A stretch of DNA of 64,000 bases from Streptomyces roseofulvus (GCF_039534915.1 NZ_BAAAWE010000001.1:1736001-1800000); one strand, 5' to 3'; positions 17,664 through 26,752 are shown, numbered from the stretch's first letter. Notes: a model not told the origin generated them from the letters alone. Numbers and translations: made by a program.

Positions 17664-19315
17664 CGCTGTTCCTCTTCCTTCGCCGCGTCGAGGGCGGTGG
17701 TGCGGAGCTGCTTCTCCAGGCGCTCGGCGATGCCGAGGGCCTCGTGGCCGAGGCCGGACTGGGCCACGGCGTCCGTGCGGCCCTTCTTCATGGCCTGGTC
17801 GGCGGGGACCGGGCGCTCGACGACCCGGCCGTCGGCGAAGCCGGAGACGGCGGTGACGACGACGGGCAGGTCGGCGGGGGCGGTCACCCACCAGCCGGCG
17901 CGCTGGGCGGGGCCGAAGCGGGCGGCGACGGTGCCGGGGCCCGGCAGCGCGGGCGGCACGTCCTGGCCGAGGCGGGCGGCGAGCCTGCGGCCGTCGAGGG
18001 CGCGCTGGGCGGTGACGTCGGCCTGGGTGAAGACGAGGCCGACGGTGAGGACGCTGCTGGCGGTGGCGTCGGTGTAGGTGGCGCGCAGCACGCGCCGGCA
18101 GTCCAGCGGGCGCAGGGCGGCGAGCAGCTTCGGGGCGACGGAGGCGGGGGCGCAGGGCGCGTCGGGGGCGACCACGATCCGGGTCCAGGTGCGGGCGGAG
18201 GGACCGGGGCCGGCGTGCGGCGCGGTGAGGGTGCGGGGGAAGAGGGTGTCGACGGGCGCGTTGTGCCAGAGCTCCTTGGCGACGGCGTACCCGGCGGGCT
18301 CGGCGGGCTTCCCGTCGCCGGAGGCGGCGAGCCAGACCCCGGCGAGGGCGCCGCCGATCAGCCCGATCCCGAGCACGACACAGGCGCCGACGGCCAGGGC
18401 CCTGCCCCGCCGTCGCTCCCGTATCGGCCGCAGCCGGGTGGTCGTCTCGACCGGCGTCTCGTCCGTCCCCGCCCCGTACGCGGGCACCCGCACGGGCCGC
18501 AGCCGGGCGGTCGTCTCGACGCCCGGCGTGCCCGGCAGGACGGGCGGGGTGAGGGACGGTGGCGCGGCGGATGGCGCGGCGGACGGACGGTGCGGGGCAC
18601 GGGGCGGGGGAAGGGGTGCGGAGGCGGGGGCGGGACGCGCGGGGGCGGCTGCGGGCGCGGGGGTTTGGGCTGCCGGGCGCGAGGGGGCGGCGGCCGGGCG
18701 CGGCGGGGTGGCGGCCGCGTGGGAGGACCCGGAGCCGACCTGGCGCGGCGGGGTGGGTGCCGGGGGCTGGGGGACGGACGCGGGAGCCGGCGAGGCGGCG
18801 GCCGGGCGCGGCGGGGCGGACGCCGGGCGCGGCGGGGTGGCGGCCGGGCGGGGTGCGGGCGCGTCAGGGTGCTGTGGGCCGGCGGCCGGGCGGGAGGGCC
18901 CGGAGCCGGCTTGGCGGGGCGGAGTGGATGCCGGAGGCAGGGGGGCGGACGCAGGGCGCGGCGGGGTGGCGGCCGGGCGGGGCGGGGTGGCGTCGGGGCG
19001 CTGGGGGCCGGCGGCCGGGGGCTGCGGGGAGCGGGCCGGGGGGAGGGGGGCCGAGGCGGGTGCGGGGCGCGCGGAGGTACGCGGCTCCGGGCGCGGGGGC
19101 GTACCGGGCGCGGCGGGTGCCGGGGAGGTCGGGCGGGGTGGGGTGAGTTCGGTGGTGAGGGCCGCGAGGCCGCTCGTGGGGGGCTGCGGGGCGCCGGAGG
19201 CGGAGGGCGTCGCGGGGGCCTGCGGCGCGGGCTCGGCGGGAGCGCCCGTGGGGGCCGCGGGAGGCGGGAGGGTCTCGGTGACGCGGGACGCGCGGGGGTT
19301 CTGCTCGCTGGTCAT
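17660..19315 (-). CDS. Proline-rich single-pass membrane protein
   Basis: A 551-residue protein that I do not recognise as a named family. The first roughly 260 residues are a low-complexity Pro/Ala-rich cytoplasmic tail with loosely repeated units such as PPRPAATPPRPASAPLPP and TPPRQAGSG. Two copies of a TT(A/T)RLRP(V/I)R motif follow, then one transmembrane helix (GACVVLGIGLIGGALAGVWL). An extracellular domain of about 230 residues contains two cysteines (APDAPCAPAS, LRPLDCRRVLRA) and a charged helical end. ATG 19315 is chosen; a frame extension to 19339 adds only Gly/Ala residues. The coupling to the mycosin gene suggests a shared job at the membrane. The repeated RLRP motifs could be kinase sites, but this is a guess. 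Confidence 0.65.
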   Translation of the reverse strand: MTSEQNPRASRVTETLPPPAAPTGAPAEPAPQAPATPSASGAPQPPTSGLAALTTELTPPRPTSPAPAAPGTPPRPEPRTSARPAPASAPLPPARSPQPPAAGPQRPDATPPRPAATPPRPASAPLPPASTPPRQAGSGPSRPAAGPQHPDAPAPRPAATPPRPASAPPRPAAASPAPASVPQPPAPTPPRQVGSGSSHAAATPPRPAAAPSRPAAQTPAPAAAPARPAPASAPLPPPRAPHRPSAAPSAAPPSLTPPVLPGTPGVETTARLRPVRVPAYGAGTDETPVETTTRLRPIRERRRGRALAVGACVVLGIGLIGGALAGVWLAASGDGKPAEPAGYAVAKELWHNAPVDTLFPRTLTAPHAGPGPSARTWTRIVVAPDAPCAPASVAPKLLAALRPLDCRRVLRATYTDATASSVLTVGLVFTQADVTAQRALDGRRLAARLGQDVPPALPGPGTVAARFGPAQRAGWWVTAPADLPVVVTAVSGFADGRVVERPVPADQAMKKGRTDAVAQSGLGHEALGIAERLEKQLRTTALDAAKEEEQR

Positions 19316-19421
19316 CCCGCCCCCTGCTCCTGCCGACAATGCCCGTCACTCTACGGGCTGTTCCCCGCCGCGCGGGAACCCAGGGGTACCCACCCCCCTG
19401 ACGGTCTGGCAAGCTCGGGCC

Positions 19422-20624
19422 ATGACTCCTCGTGCCGCCGACCGCGCCCGGTACGACCGGGCCACCGCCGCCCTCGACGCGCCGCTGGCGCTCGTCGATC
19501 TGGAGGCGTTCGACGCGAACGCGGACGATCTGGTGCGGCGCGCGGGCGGGAAACCGGTCCGGGTGGCCAGCAAGTCGGTGCGGTGCCGGGCGCTCCTGGA
19601 GCGGGTGCTGGCGCGGGACGGCTTCGCCGGGGTCATGTCGTTCACGCTCGCCGAGTCGCTGTGGCTGGCACGGGCCGGGTTCGAGGACGTCCTCCTCGCC
19701 TATCCGTCGGCCGACCGGGCCGGCTTCGCCGAACTCGCCCGGGATCCGAAGCTCGCCGCCGCGGTGACGGTGATGGTCGACGACGTGGCGCAGCTCGATC
19801 TGGTGGACGCGGCGCGGTCCGGCGGCACGGAGGAGATCCGGGTCTGTCTGGAGATGGACACCTCGCTGCGGCTCCTGGGCGGCCGGGTACGGATCGGGGC
19901 CCGGCGGTCCCCGCTGCGGACCCCGGCGCAGCTGGCCGAGCTGGCCCGCTCGGTGGTCCGCCGGCCGGGGTTCCGGCTGGTGGGCCTGATGGCCTACGAG
20001 GGGCATGTGGCGGGAGTCGGCGACGCGGTGGCCGGCCGGCCGCTGCGGTCCCGGGCGGTCCGGGCGATGCAGGCGGTGGCCCGCCGGGAGCTGGCCGAGC
20101 GGCGGGCGGCGGTGGTCGGGGCCGTACGGGCGGTGGCGCCGGACCTGGAGTTCGTGAACGGCGGCGGCACCGGCAGCGTGCAGCACACCGCGGCCGAGGC
20201 CGCGGTCACCGAGATCGCCGCCGGGTCCGGGCTCTACGTACCGCGGCTCTTCGACGACTACTCGTCCTTCAGCGGCCGGCCGGCGGCGCTCTTCGCGCAG
20301 CCCGTGGTGCGTCGGCCGGGCGTCGGCGTCGTGACCGTGCTCGGCGGCGGCTACCCGGCGTCCGGCGCGGCCGGCCGGGACCGGCTGCCCGTCCCGTACC
20401 TGCCGGAAGGGCTGCGGTACGACCCGCAGGAGGGCCCCGGCGAGGTGCAGACCCCGCTGCTGGGCTCGCCGGCCGACGATCTGCGGATCGGCGACAAGGT
20501 GTGGTTCCGGCACGCGAAGGCCGGCGAGCTGTGCGAGCGGTTCGAGGTGCTGCACCTGGTGGAGGGGGACCGGGTCGTGGACACGGTCCCCACCTACCGG
20601 GGCGAGGGCCGGACCTTCCTGTAG
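19422..20624 (+). CDS. PLP-dependent amino-acid deaminase/aldolase (alanine-racemase N-domain fold)
   Basis: A 400-residue protein. The N-terminal TIM-barrel of the alanine racemase/D-threonine aldolase type has the PLP lysine in VRVASKSVRCRALL, followed by VCLEMDTSLRLLGG, LVGLMAYEGHVAG and FVNGGGTGSV (phosphate-binding). The C-terminal beta domain includes GDKVWFRHAKAGELCERF, a possible metal-binding region as in D-threonine aldolases. It probably acts on a D-amino acid or beta-hydroxy amino acid; the substrate is unknown. It is monocistronic and convergent with the SDR gene (3-base gap). No clear Shine-Dalgarno sequence precedes ATG 19422. Confidence 0.8.
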   Translation: MTPRAADRARYDRATAALDAPLALVDLEAFDANADDLVRRAGGKPVRVASKSVRCRALLERVLARDGFAGVMSFTLAESLWLARAGFEDVLLAYPSADRAGFAELARDPKLAAAVTVMVDDVAQLDLVDAARSGGTEEIRVCLEMDTSLRLLGGRVRIGARRSPLRTPAQLAELARSVVRRPGFRLVGLMAYEGHVAGVGDAVAGRPLRSRAVRAMQAVARRELAERRAAVVGAVRAVAPDLEFVNGGGTGSVQHTAAEAAVTEIAAGSGLYVPRLFDDYSSFSGRPAALFAQPVVRRPGVGVVTVLGGGYPASGAAGRDRLPVPYLPEGLRYDPQEGPGEVQTPLLGSPADDLRIGDKVWFRHAKAGELCERFEVLHLVEGDRVVDTVPTYRGEGRTFL

Positions 20625-20627
20625 GGC

Positions 20628-21413
20628 CTACAGCGGGGTGACGTAGGCGCCGGAGATGCCGCCGTCGACGAGGAAGTCGGTGGCGTTGATGAAGGAGGAG
20701 TCGTCGCTGGCGAGGAAGGCGACGGCGGCGGCGATCTCGTGGGCTTCGGCGAAGCGGCCGAGGGGGATGTGGACGAGGCGGCGGGCGGCGCGTTCGGGGT
20801 CTTTGGCGAACAGCTCCTGGAGGAGGGGGGTGTTGACGGGGCCGGGGCAGAGGGCGTTGACGCGGATGCCTTCGCGGGCGAACTGGACGCCGAGTTCGCG
20901 GGACATGGCCAGGACGCCGCCTTTGGAGGCGGTGTAGGAGATCTGGGAGGTGGCGGCGCCCATGCGGGCGACGAAGGAGGCGGTGTTGATGATGGAGCCC
21001 CTGCCCTGGCGGCGCATGTAGGGGAGGGCGGCTTTGCAGCAGAGGTAGACGGAGGTGAGGTTGACCTCCTGGACCCGCTTCCAGGCCTCCAGGCCGGTGT
21101 CGAGGATGGAGTCGTCGTCGGGGGGTGAGATGCCGGCGTTGTTGAACGCGATGTCGACCGAGCCGTAGGTGTCGTAGGCCGTCCGGAACAGTGCCTCGAC
21201 TTCTTCGGGGTCGGTGACGTCGACCTTCACGAAGGTGCCGCCGACGGCTTCGGCGGCGGCCTTGCCGGCCCTCTCGTCGATGTCGCCGCAGACGATGTGG
21301 GCGCCTTCGGAGGCGAGACGGCGGGCGGTGGCCAGGCCGATACCGCTGCCGGCGCCGGTGATGACGGCGGTGCGGCCGGCGAGCCGGCGGCAGATGATCT
21401 CTTCGGTGCTCAT
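20628..21413 (-). CDS. SDR-family oxidoreductase (3-oxoacyl-ACP reductase-like)
   Basis: A 261-residue short-chain dehydrogenase. The cofactor motif is TGAGSGIG near residue 20, NNAG is present, and the catalytic Ser-Tyr-Lys appear in INTASFVARMG and SYTASKG. It has the family's C-terminal FLVDGG. Asp in the GDIDERAG loop after beta-2 favours NAD(H). It is the last gene of a three-gene operon with the aldehyde dehydrogenase (2-base gap) and the glutamine-synthetase-like ligase. The annotation 3-oxoacyl reductase is generic; the context suggests oxidation of an alcohol or hydroxy group in amine breakdown. Confidence 0.88.
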   Translation of the reverse strand: MSTEEIICRRLAGRTAVITGAGSGIGLATARRLASEGAHIVCGDIDERAGKAAAEAVGGTFVKVDVTDPEEVEALFRTAYDTYGSVDIAFNNAGISPPDDDSILDTGLEAWKRVQEVNLTSVYLCCKAALPYMRRQGRGSIINTASFVARMGAATSQISYTASKGGVLAMSRELGVQFAREGIRVNALCPGPVNTPLLQELFAKDPERAARRLVHIPLGRFAEAHEIAAAVAFLASDDSSFINATDFLVDGGISGAYVTPL

Positions 21414-21415
21414 GG

Positions 21416-22792
21416 TCAGCCTTCCGTGCTGATGAAGACGTTCTTGGTCTCGGTGAAAGCGGCGAGCGCGTCGGGGCCGAGTTCGCGGCCGAGGCCGGAC
21501 TGCCGGTAGCCGCCGAAGGGGGTCCAGTAGCGGACGCTGGAGTGGGAGTTGACCGACAGGTTCCCGGCCCGCACCGCGCGGGAGGTGCGCAGGGCGCGGC
21601 CGATGTCGCGGGTCCAGATCGAGCCGGACAGGCCGTAGTCGGTGGCGTTGGCGAGGCGGATCGCGTCGGCTTCGTCGTCGAAGGGCAGGACGACGGCGAC
21701 GGGGCCGAAGATCTCCTCGACGGCGCAGGGCGCCGTCTCGGCAACGCCGGTGAGGACGGTCGGGGGGAACCAGAAGCCGGGGCCTTCGGGCGCCTTGCCC
21801 CGGATGGCGTCGGCGTCGTCGGGGATGTAGGAGCGGACGCGGTCGAGGTGGGCGCGGGAGATCAGCGGTCCCATCTGGGTCCGTTCGTCGAGCGGGTCGC
21901 CGACGGTGATCTCCTCGATCGCGGGGGTGAGGAGTGCGAGGAAACGGTCGTGGACGCTGCGCTGGACGAGGATGCGGGTGCGGGCGCAGCAGTCCTGGCC
22001 GCTGTTGTCCAGGAACGACATCGGTGTGGCTGCCGCAGCGGCTTCCAGGTCGGCGTCGGCGAAGATGATGTTGGGGCTTTTGCCGCCGAGTTCGAGGGTC
22101 ACGCGTTTCACCTGGCCCGCGCACTTCGCCATGATCGACTTCCCGACGCGGGTGGAGCCGGTGAAGACGATCTTCGCGACACCCGGGTGTTCGACGAGCG
22201 CGTTGCCGGCGACCGGGCCGGTACCGGGCAGGACCTGGAACAGCCCCTCGGGGAGTCCGGCCTCCAGGGCGAGTTCGGCGAGGCGGAGCGCGGTGAGGGG
22301 GGTGGTCTCGGCGGGTTTGAGGATCACGGCGTTGCCGGCGGCGAGGGCGGGAGCGGTGGCCCAGGCGGCGATCGGGAGGGGGAAGTTCCAGGGTGCGATC
22401 ACGCCGATCACGCCGAGAGGTTCGAGGATCGTGAGGTCGAGGCCGCCGGGGACGGGGATCTGCCGGCCGGTCAGCCGCTCGACACCGCCGGCGGCGTAGT
22501 CGAGGAGGTCGCGGGCGTTGCCGGCTTCCCAGCGGGCGTTGCCGAGGGTGTGTCCGGCCTCGCGGACCTCCAGAAGGGCCAGTTCCTCGGTGTGGGCGTC
22601 GACGACGGTGGCGAATCGGCGCAGCAGCCGGGCCCGGTCACCGGGCGCGGCAGCCGCCCAGCCGCGCTGGGCGGCGGCCGCACGGGTGACGGCGGCGTCG
22701 ACGTCGGCGGCCGTGGCCGCCGGGATGGTGGCGACCAGCTCCTCGGTCGCCGGATTCAATACCTGAAGCAACGTACTTCTCTCTTCTGTCAC
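21416..22792 (-). CDS. Aldehyde dehydrogenase family protein
   Basis: A 458-residue NAD(P)+-dependent aldehyde dehydrogenase. It contains VIAPWNFPLPI, VILKPAETTPLTA, the nucleotide loop FTGSTRVGKSIM, the active-site Glu in VTLELGGKSPNI, the catalytic Cys in NSGQDCCARTR and the late EEIFGPVAVVLPF. All catalytic residues are present. Its GTG start overlaps the stop of the upstream ligase gene (22789-22792), so expression is coupled. In the proposed pathway it would oxidise a gamma-glutamyl-amino-aldehyde made from a glutamylated amine, analogous to PuuC. Confidence 0.92.
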   Translation of the reverse strand: MTEERSTLLQVLNPATEELVATIPAATAADVDAAVTRAAAAQRGWAAAAPGDRARLLRRFATVVDAHTEELALLEVREAGHTLGNARWEAGNARDLLDYAAGGVERLTGRQIPVPGGLDLTILEPLGVIGVIAPWNFPLPIAAWATAPALAAGNAVILKPAETTPLTALRLAELALEAGLPEGLFQVLPGTGPVAGNALVEHPGVAKIVFTGSTRVGKSIMAKCAGQVKRVTLELGGKSPNIIFADADLEAAAAATPMSFLDNSGQDCCARTRILVQRSVHDRFLALLTPAIEEITVGDPLDERTQMGPLISRAHLDRVRSYIPDDADAIRGKAPEGPGFWFPPTVLTGVAETAPCAVEEIFGPVAVVLPFDDEADAIRLANATDYGLSGSIWTRDIGRALRTSRAVRAGNLSVNSHSSVRYWTPFGGYRQSGLGRELGPDALAAFTETKNVFISTEG

Positions 22793-24153
22793 AGGCGTTC
22801 GAAGGAGCGGCGCAGTTCCCAGTCCGTGACGGCGGCGTCGTAGGCGGCGAGTTCGACGCGGGCCATGTTGCGGTAGTGGGCGACGACGTCGGTGCCGAAC
22901 GCCTCCTTGGCGATCTCGCTGGTCTCCCACAGTTCCGCGGCCTCGCGCAGGGTGGTGGGGACGTGGGCGTGGTCGGCGGCGTAGGCGTTGCCGGTGCACG
23001 CGGGCGGGAGTTCGAGGCCGTGCTCGATGCCATGCAGGCCGGCGGCGATCATCGCCGCGACGGCCAGGTAGGGGTTGACGTCCCCGCCCGGGACCCGGTT
23101 CTCGAAGCGGGTGGAAGGGCCGTGGCCGACGACCCTCAGCGCGCAGGTGCGGTTGTCGTGGCCCCAGGCGACAGCGGTCGGGGCGAAGGAACCGGGCTGG
23201 AACCGCTTGTAGGAGTTGATGTTCGGGGCGTAGAGAAGGGAGAAGTCCCGCAGGGCCGCGAGCTGCCCGGCGAGGAAATGCCGCATGACCGCGGACATGC
23301 CGTGCCCGTCGTCGCCGGCCATCACGTTGGTGCCCGCGGCATCCTGGAGGGAGAGGTGGATGTGGCAGGAGTTGCCCTCACGCTCGTTGTACTTCGCCAT
23401 GAACGTCAGCGAGCAGCCCTCCTGGGAGGCGATCTCCTTCGCGCCCGTCTTGTAGACGGCGTGCTGGTCACACGTGACCAGAGCCTCGTCATAGCGGAAG
23501 ACGATCTCGTGCTGCCCGGGATTGCACTCCCCCTTGGCCGACTCCACGGTCAGCCCGGCAGCGGCCATCTCGTTGCGGATCCGCCGCAGCAGCGGCTCCA
23601 CACGCCCCCCGCCGAGAACCGAGTAGTCGATGTTGTACTGATTGGCCGGCGTGAGGCCCCGGTAACCGGCATCCCACGCCTCCTCATAGGAATCGCGGAA
23701 GACGATGAACTCCAGCTCGGTACCGGCATGCGCGGTGAAACCCAGCTCCGCGAGCCGCTCCAGCTGCCGGCGCAGGATCTGGCGCGGCGCCGCGACGACG
23801 GGCGAGCCGTCCGCCCAGGCCAGATCCGCCGTCACCATGGCGGTCGCCTCGTTCCACGGAACACGGCGCAGCGTCGCCACATCCGGGCGCATCGCGAAAT
23901 CACCGTAACCCCGGTCCCACGACGACATCTCATAGCCGTCCACGGTGTTCATCTCGGTGTCGACCGCGAGAAGGTAGTTGCAGCCCTCCGTGCCATGGGC
24001 GAGAACCTCGTCCAGGAAGAACCGGGCCGCGAACCGCTTGCCCTGAAGCCGGCCCTGCATGTCCGGGAACGCCAAAACAACGGTGTCGATCTCACCACCC
24101 GCCACCAGGGAACGCAGTTCCTCGACGGCGAGCGGTGCTGTGCGGTCTGCCAC
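22789..24153 (-). CDS. Glutamine-synthetase-like gamma-glutamyl-amine ligase (GlnA4-like)
   Basis: A 454-residue member of the class I glutamine synthetase fold. Metal and glutamate motifs are present: HAGTELEFIVF, NPGQHEIVF, NSCHIHLSL and FENRVPGGDVNPYLAVAAMI. Differences from assimilatory GlnA include DMQGRLQGKRFAARFF at the start and the lack of the adenylylation tyrosine loop. Its position beside an aldehyde dehydrogenase, an SDR and a GntR regulator matches S. coelicolor SCO1613 (GlnA4), reported as a gamma-glutamylethanolamide synthetase. I infer the same ATP-dependent glutamylation of ethanolamine or a similar amine. It is the first gene of the operon. Confidence 0.88.
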   Translation of the reverse strand: MADRTAPLAVEELRSLVAGGEIDTVVLAFPDMQGRLQGKRFAARFFLDEVLAHGTEGCNYLLAVDTEMNTVDGYEMSSWDRGYGDFAMRPDVATLRRVPWNEATAMVTADLAWADGSPVVAAPRQILRRQLERLAELGFTAHAGTELEFIVFRDSYEEAWDAGYRGLTPANQYNIDYSVLGGGRVEPLLRRIRNEMAAAGLTVESAKGECNPGQHEIVFRYDEALVTCDQHAVYKTGAKEIASQEGCSLTFMAKYNEREGNSCHIHLSLQDAAGTNVMAGDDGHGMSAVMRHFLAGQLAALRDFSLLYAPNINSYKRFQPGSFAPTAVAWGHDNRTCALRVVGHGPSTRFENRVPGGDVNPYLAVAAMIAAGLHGIEHGLELPPACTGNAYAADHAHVPTTLREAAELWETSEIAKEAFGTDVVAHYRNMARVELAAYDAAVTDWELRRSFERL

Positions 24154-24245
24154 GGGACGACTCTCCTCGTTCGGGCCTGCCGGGAGTCATAAGGTATGGG
24201 GAGACACCATTGCTTGGGAAGTACCAGGGGAAGGGGCGACCAGAA

Positions 24246-24983
24246 GTGGTCCGTACGAGTGAACCGGCCGGCCCGGCCGACCGGCTGACGCCGGTGCTGC
24301 GGCCGGTGCGGGCCGGCAACGGCTTCGAGGAGGCCCTGGAGCAGATCCTCCAGGTGGTCCGCCTGGGTCTGGTCCCCGACGGCGAGCGGCTGCCCGCCGA
24401 GCGGGAGCTGGCCGAGCGGATGGGGATCAGCCGGGTCACGCTCCGCGAGGTCCTCAAGGTCCTCCAGGAGCAGGGGCTGGTCGAGAGCCGGCGCGGCCGG
24501 TACGGCGGAACGTTCGTGCTGCCCCGGACGCGGACGGCGGACGAGGACGAGCTGCGCCGCCGGATCGCCGCCGTCGACATGGAGGACGCCCTGCGCTTCC
24601 GGGAGGTCCTGGAGGTGGGCGCGGCCGGGCTGTGCGCGGCGCACGGGCTCGACGAGGCCGGCGCCGAGCGGCTGCGGGCGGCGCTGGCGGCCACCCATGA
24701 CGCGCCGCTGGCCGACTACCGCCGCCAGGACACCCTGCTCCACCTCACGCTCGCGGAGCTCTCCGGCTCCCCCAGCCTGACGGCCCAGTACGCGGCGGTC
24801 CGCGCGACCGTCAACGACCTGCTGGACGGCATCCCGCTCCTCGTACGCAATCTGGAGCACTCCCAGCACCAGCACACGGCCCTGGTGGAGGCGGTCCTGG
24901 ACGGGGAGGCGGACGCGGCGCGCGAGGTGGCGCGGGAGCACTGCGCGGGGACGGCGGCGCTGTTGCGCGGCTTCCTGGCGTGA
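24246..24983 (+). CDS. FadR-type GntR transcriptional regulator
   Basis: A 245-residue protein. The winged-helix domain is at about residues 25-90 (RLPAERELAERMGISRVTLR, EVLKVLQEQGLVESRRG). The all-helical FCD ligand-binding domain follows (FREVLEVGAAGLCAAHGL, HLTLAELSGSPSL, HQHTALVEAVLDG). It is transcribed divergently from the ligase operon, 92 bases away, and is the obvious candidate to control it. The start is GTG 24246 with GGGGAAGGGG 9 bases upstream; an upstream in-frame extension to 24135 would run into the ligase gene. The spacer holds GGTATGGGGAGACACC, which may be an operator. Confidence 0.88.
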   Translation: MVRTSEPAGPADRLTPVLRPVRAGNGFEEALEQILQVVRLGLVPDGERLPAERELAERMGISRVTLREVLKVLQEQGLVESRRGRYGGTFVLPRTRTADEDELRRRIAAVDMEDALRFREVLEVGAAGLCAAHGLDEAGAERLRAALAATHDAPLADYRRQDTLLHLTLAELSGSPSLTAQYAAVRATVNDLLDGIPLLVRNLEHSQHQHTALVEAVLDGEADAAREVAREHCAGTAALLRGFLA

Positions 24984-25187
24984 AAGGTATGTCCGCGGCC
25001 CATTGAGGCGCGCGGCACCACCACCAGGCCGTGGACCGGCTGGGCGCGGGCCTGGTGCCCTCATCCGGGGGCTCGTCCGGCCGGCCGCCGCACGGAGGGC
25101 GGCCCTGCGGGGTACGGCTGAGGCCGAGCCGAGAGCCGGGGGGGGTGCGCGGGGCCGAGGGAGGCGCGCCAGGCTGGGGAAAGGTGT

Positions 25188-25223
25188 GCGGGGCGGCCGG
25201 GGTGGGCGGTCCGGCCGCCCCGC
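25188..25223. terminator. Terminator between GntR and NCS1 permease genes
   Basis: A perfect 13-bp stem (GCGGGGCGGCCGG at 25188-25200 with 25211-25223, 10-base loop) lies 16 bases past the permease stop, between convergent genes. The 200 bases before it (24984-25187) contain no gene I can support. Confidence 0.75.
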
Positions 25224-25239
25224 GGTGCGGGGGCCGCGG

Positions 25240-26685
25240 TCAGGCGGCGGGGGTGGTGGCCGCGACCGGACGCCGGCCGAGGACCAGGTAGAGGGCGGTG
25301 GCGACGGCCATGCCGACGGGCAGCGAGAGGTCCATCCCGAGGGCGGCGGCGACCGGTCCCGTGTAGACGCTGTCGACGCACAGGGCGCCGGCCGCGACGC
25401 CGCCGAGCAGGGCCGTGGCGCCGGCCGGGTTGACGCCGCCGGTGTACCAGAAGGGGCTGCCGGGGCGCTCGTCGGCGAGGGCGGCCGCGTCGTAGCGGTT
25501 GCGGCGGAGCAGGATGTCGGCGGCGTAGACGCACATCATCGGTCCGGTGAGGACGGTGATGACCTGGAGGGCGTTGCTGACGGTGTCCAGGAAGTCGGAG
25601 ACCAGCAGCCCGTAGAGGGTGAGGGCGACCGCGACGGCCCCGTCGAAGAGGACGCTGACGGTACGCCGGACGCGCAGGCCCACGGCCTGGAGGGCGAGGC
25701 CGGCGCTGTAGGCGGTGAGGGCGTTGATGGCGATGGTGCCGAGGACCAGGGCGAGCAGGAAGACCGGCGTGAACCAGCCCGGCAGGATTCCCTGGAGCGC
25801 CGTCTGGGGGTCCGTCATGTCGACGGCGGTGGCGGCGAAGGCGCCCAGCGAGCAGACCACGACGCTCGGGACGAACGCGCCGAGCGCGGTCCACAGCGCG
25901 ATGGCGCGCGGGGAGCTGTCGCGGGGCAGGTAGCGGGAGAAGTCGGCGCTCGTGGTGTACGAGAGCGGGCCCGAGGCGATCATCGTGGTGCCCGCGATCA
26001 GCACCGCCCACAGGGGGGCGCCGGAGAGCCGCTCGGCGGGGGCGTACGAGAAGTCGGCGTGCCGGAACACGGCGAGGGCGACGACGGCGAACGCCCCGCT
26101 CAGGGCCAGCGTGATGGGCAGGTACAGCTTGATGATCAGCGCGTGGCCGTAGACGCTGATCGCCAGGGTGAGGGCGGCGATGACCACGATGACCGCGACC
26201 TGCACCGGGGTGTTCACGGGTATGCCGGTCTTCGCGACGAGCGCGAAGGCGGCGGTCGCGGCGGCGGCGAGGTTGAGCGCGAAGTAGCAGACGGAGACCA
26301 GCCAGCCGCCGACCGCGTTGTTCACGCGGTTGCCGAGGACCCCGTAGAGGGTGCGGGTGACGACCTCGCTGGGCGCGCCGGCGGCCGGTCCCGAGGTGGC
26401 GAGCACGCCGGTGAGGACCCAGAAGAGGTTGCCGACGACGATGACGCCGATGGCCTGCGCCAGGGTGAGGCCCATCAGGACCAGGGTGCCGCCGATGACG
26501 AGGCTCAGGTAGTTCACGTTCGCCGCGGCCCAGACGGAGAACAGCTCACGGGGGTGTCCGTGGCGCTCGCCGTCCGGGATGTGGTCGATGCCGTGGGCCT
26601 CGACGCGGCCGGGCCGGTCGCCCGCCGGCGGGGGTGCCGGCGCGCGCTCTGTCCCGGGGCGCGGGTCGGGGATCGTGGAAGCCAT
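25240..26685 (-). CDS. NCS1-family purine/cytosine permease
   Basis: A 481-residue integral membrane protein with about 12 hydrophobic helices. A cytoplasmic N-terminus (HIPDGERHGHPRELFSVW) is followed by the NCS1 start FSVWAAANVNYLSLVIGGTL. Typical regions include ASGPLSYTTSADFSRYLPRD and GAIAINALTAYSAGL-like TIAINALTAYSAGL. Members import cytosine, purines or related bases. ATG 26685 has GGAGGG 6 bases upstream. It is divergent from a TetR gene (67-base gap), its likely regulator. The amidohydrolase beyond may process the imported compound. Confidence 0.88.
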   Translation of the reverse strand: MASTIPDPRPGTERAPAPPPAGDRPGRVEAHGIDHIPDGERHGHPRELFSVWAAANVNYLSLVIGGTLVLMGLTLAQAIGVIVVGNLFWVLTGVLATSGPAAGAPSEVVTRTLYGVLGNRVNNAVGGWLVSVCYFALNLAAAATAAFALVAKTGIPVNTPVQVAVIVVIAALTLAISVYGHALIIKLYLPITLALSGAFAVVALAVFRHADFSYAPAERLSGAPLWAVLIAGTTMIASGPLSYTTSADFSRYLPRDSSPRAIALWTALGAFVPSVVVCSLGAFAATAVDMTDPQTALQGILPGWFTPVFLLALVLGTIAINALTAYSAGLALQAVGLRVRRTVSVLFDGAVAVALTLYGLLVSDFLDTVSNALQVITVLTGPMMCVYAADILLRRNRYDAAALADERPGSPFWYTGGVNPAGATALLGGVAAGALCVDSVYTGPVAAALGMDLSLPVGMAVATALYLVLGRRPVAATTPAA

Positions 26686-26716
26686 GCGGCCCTCCGGTGC
26701 GTGATTGCCCACCTGG

Positions 26717-26745
26717 TTGCTTATTGGTCGCACACTCAATAGCAT
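26717..26745 (+). promoter_or_regulatory. Leaderless promoter of the TetR gene
   Basis: TTGCTT (26717-26722), a 17-base spacer and TAGCAT (26740-26745) make a good vegetative promoter. The expected +1 is 7-8 bases later, on the ATG at 26753, and no Shine-Dalgarno sequence is present. The divergent permease promoter must overlap this 67-bp region, so one TetR operator could control both. Confidence 0.55.
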
Positions 26746-26752
26746 CGCCGGT

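Noticed and set aside
24154..24245. GGTATGGGGAGACACC as a firm GntR operator
   Set aside because: Only short half-sites pair; kept as a mention in the regulator entry rather than as a feature.
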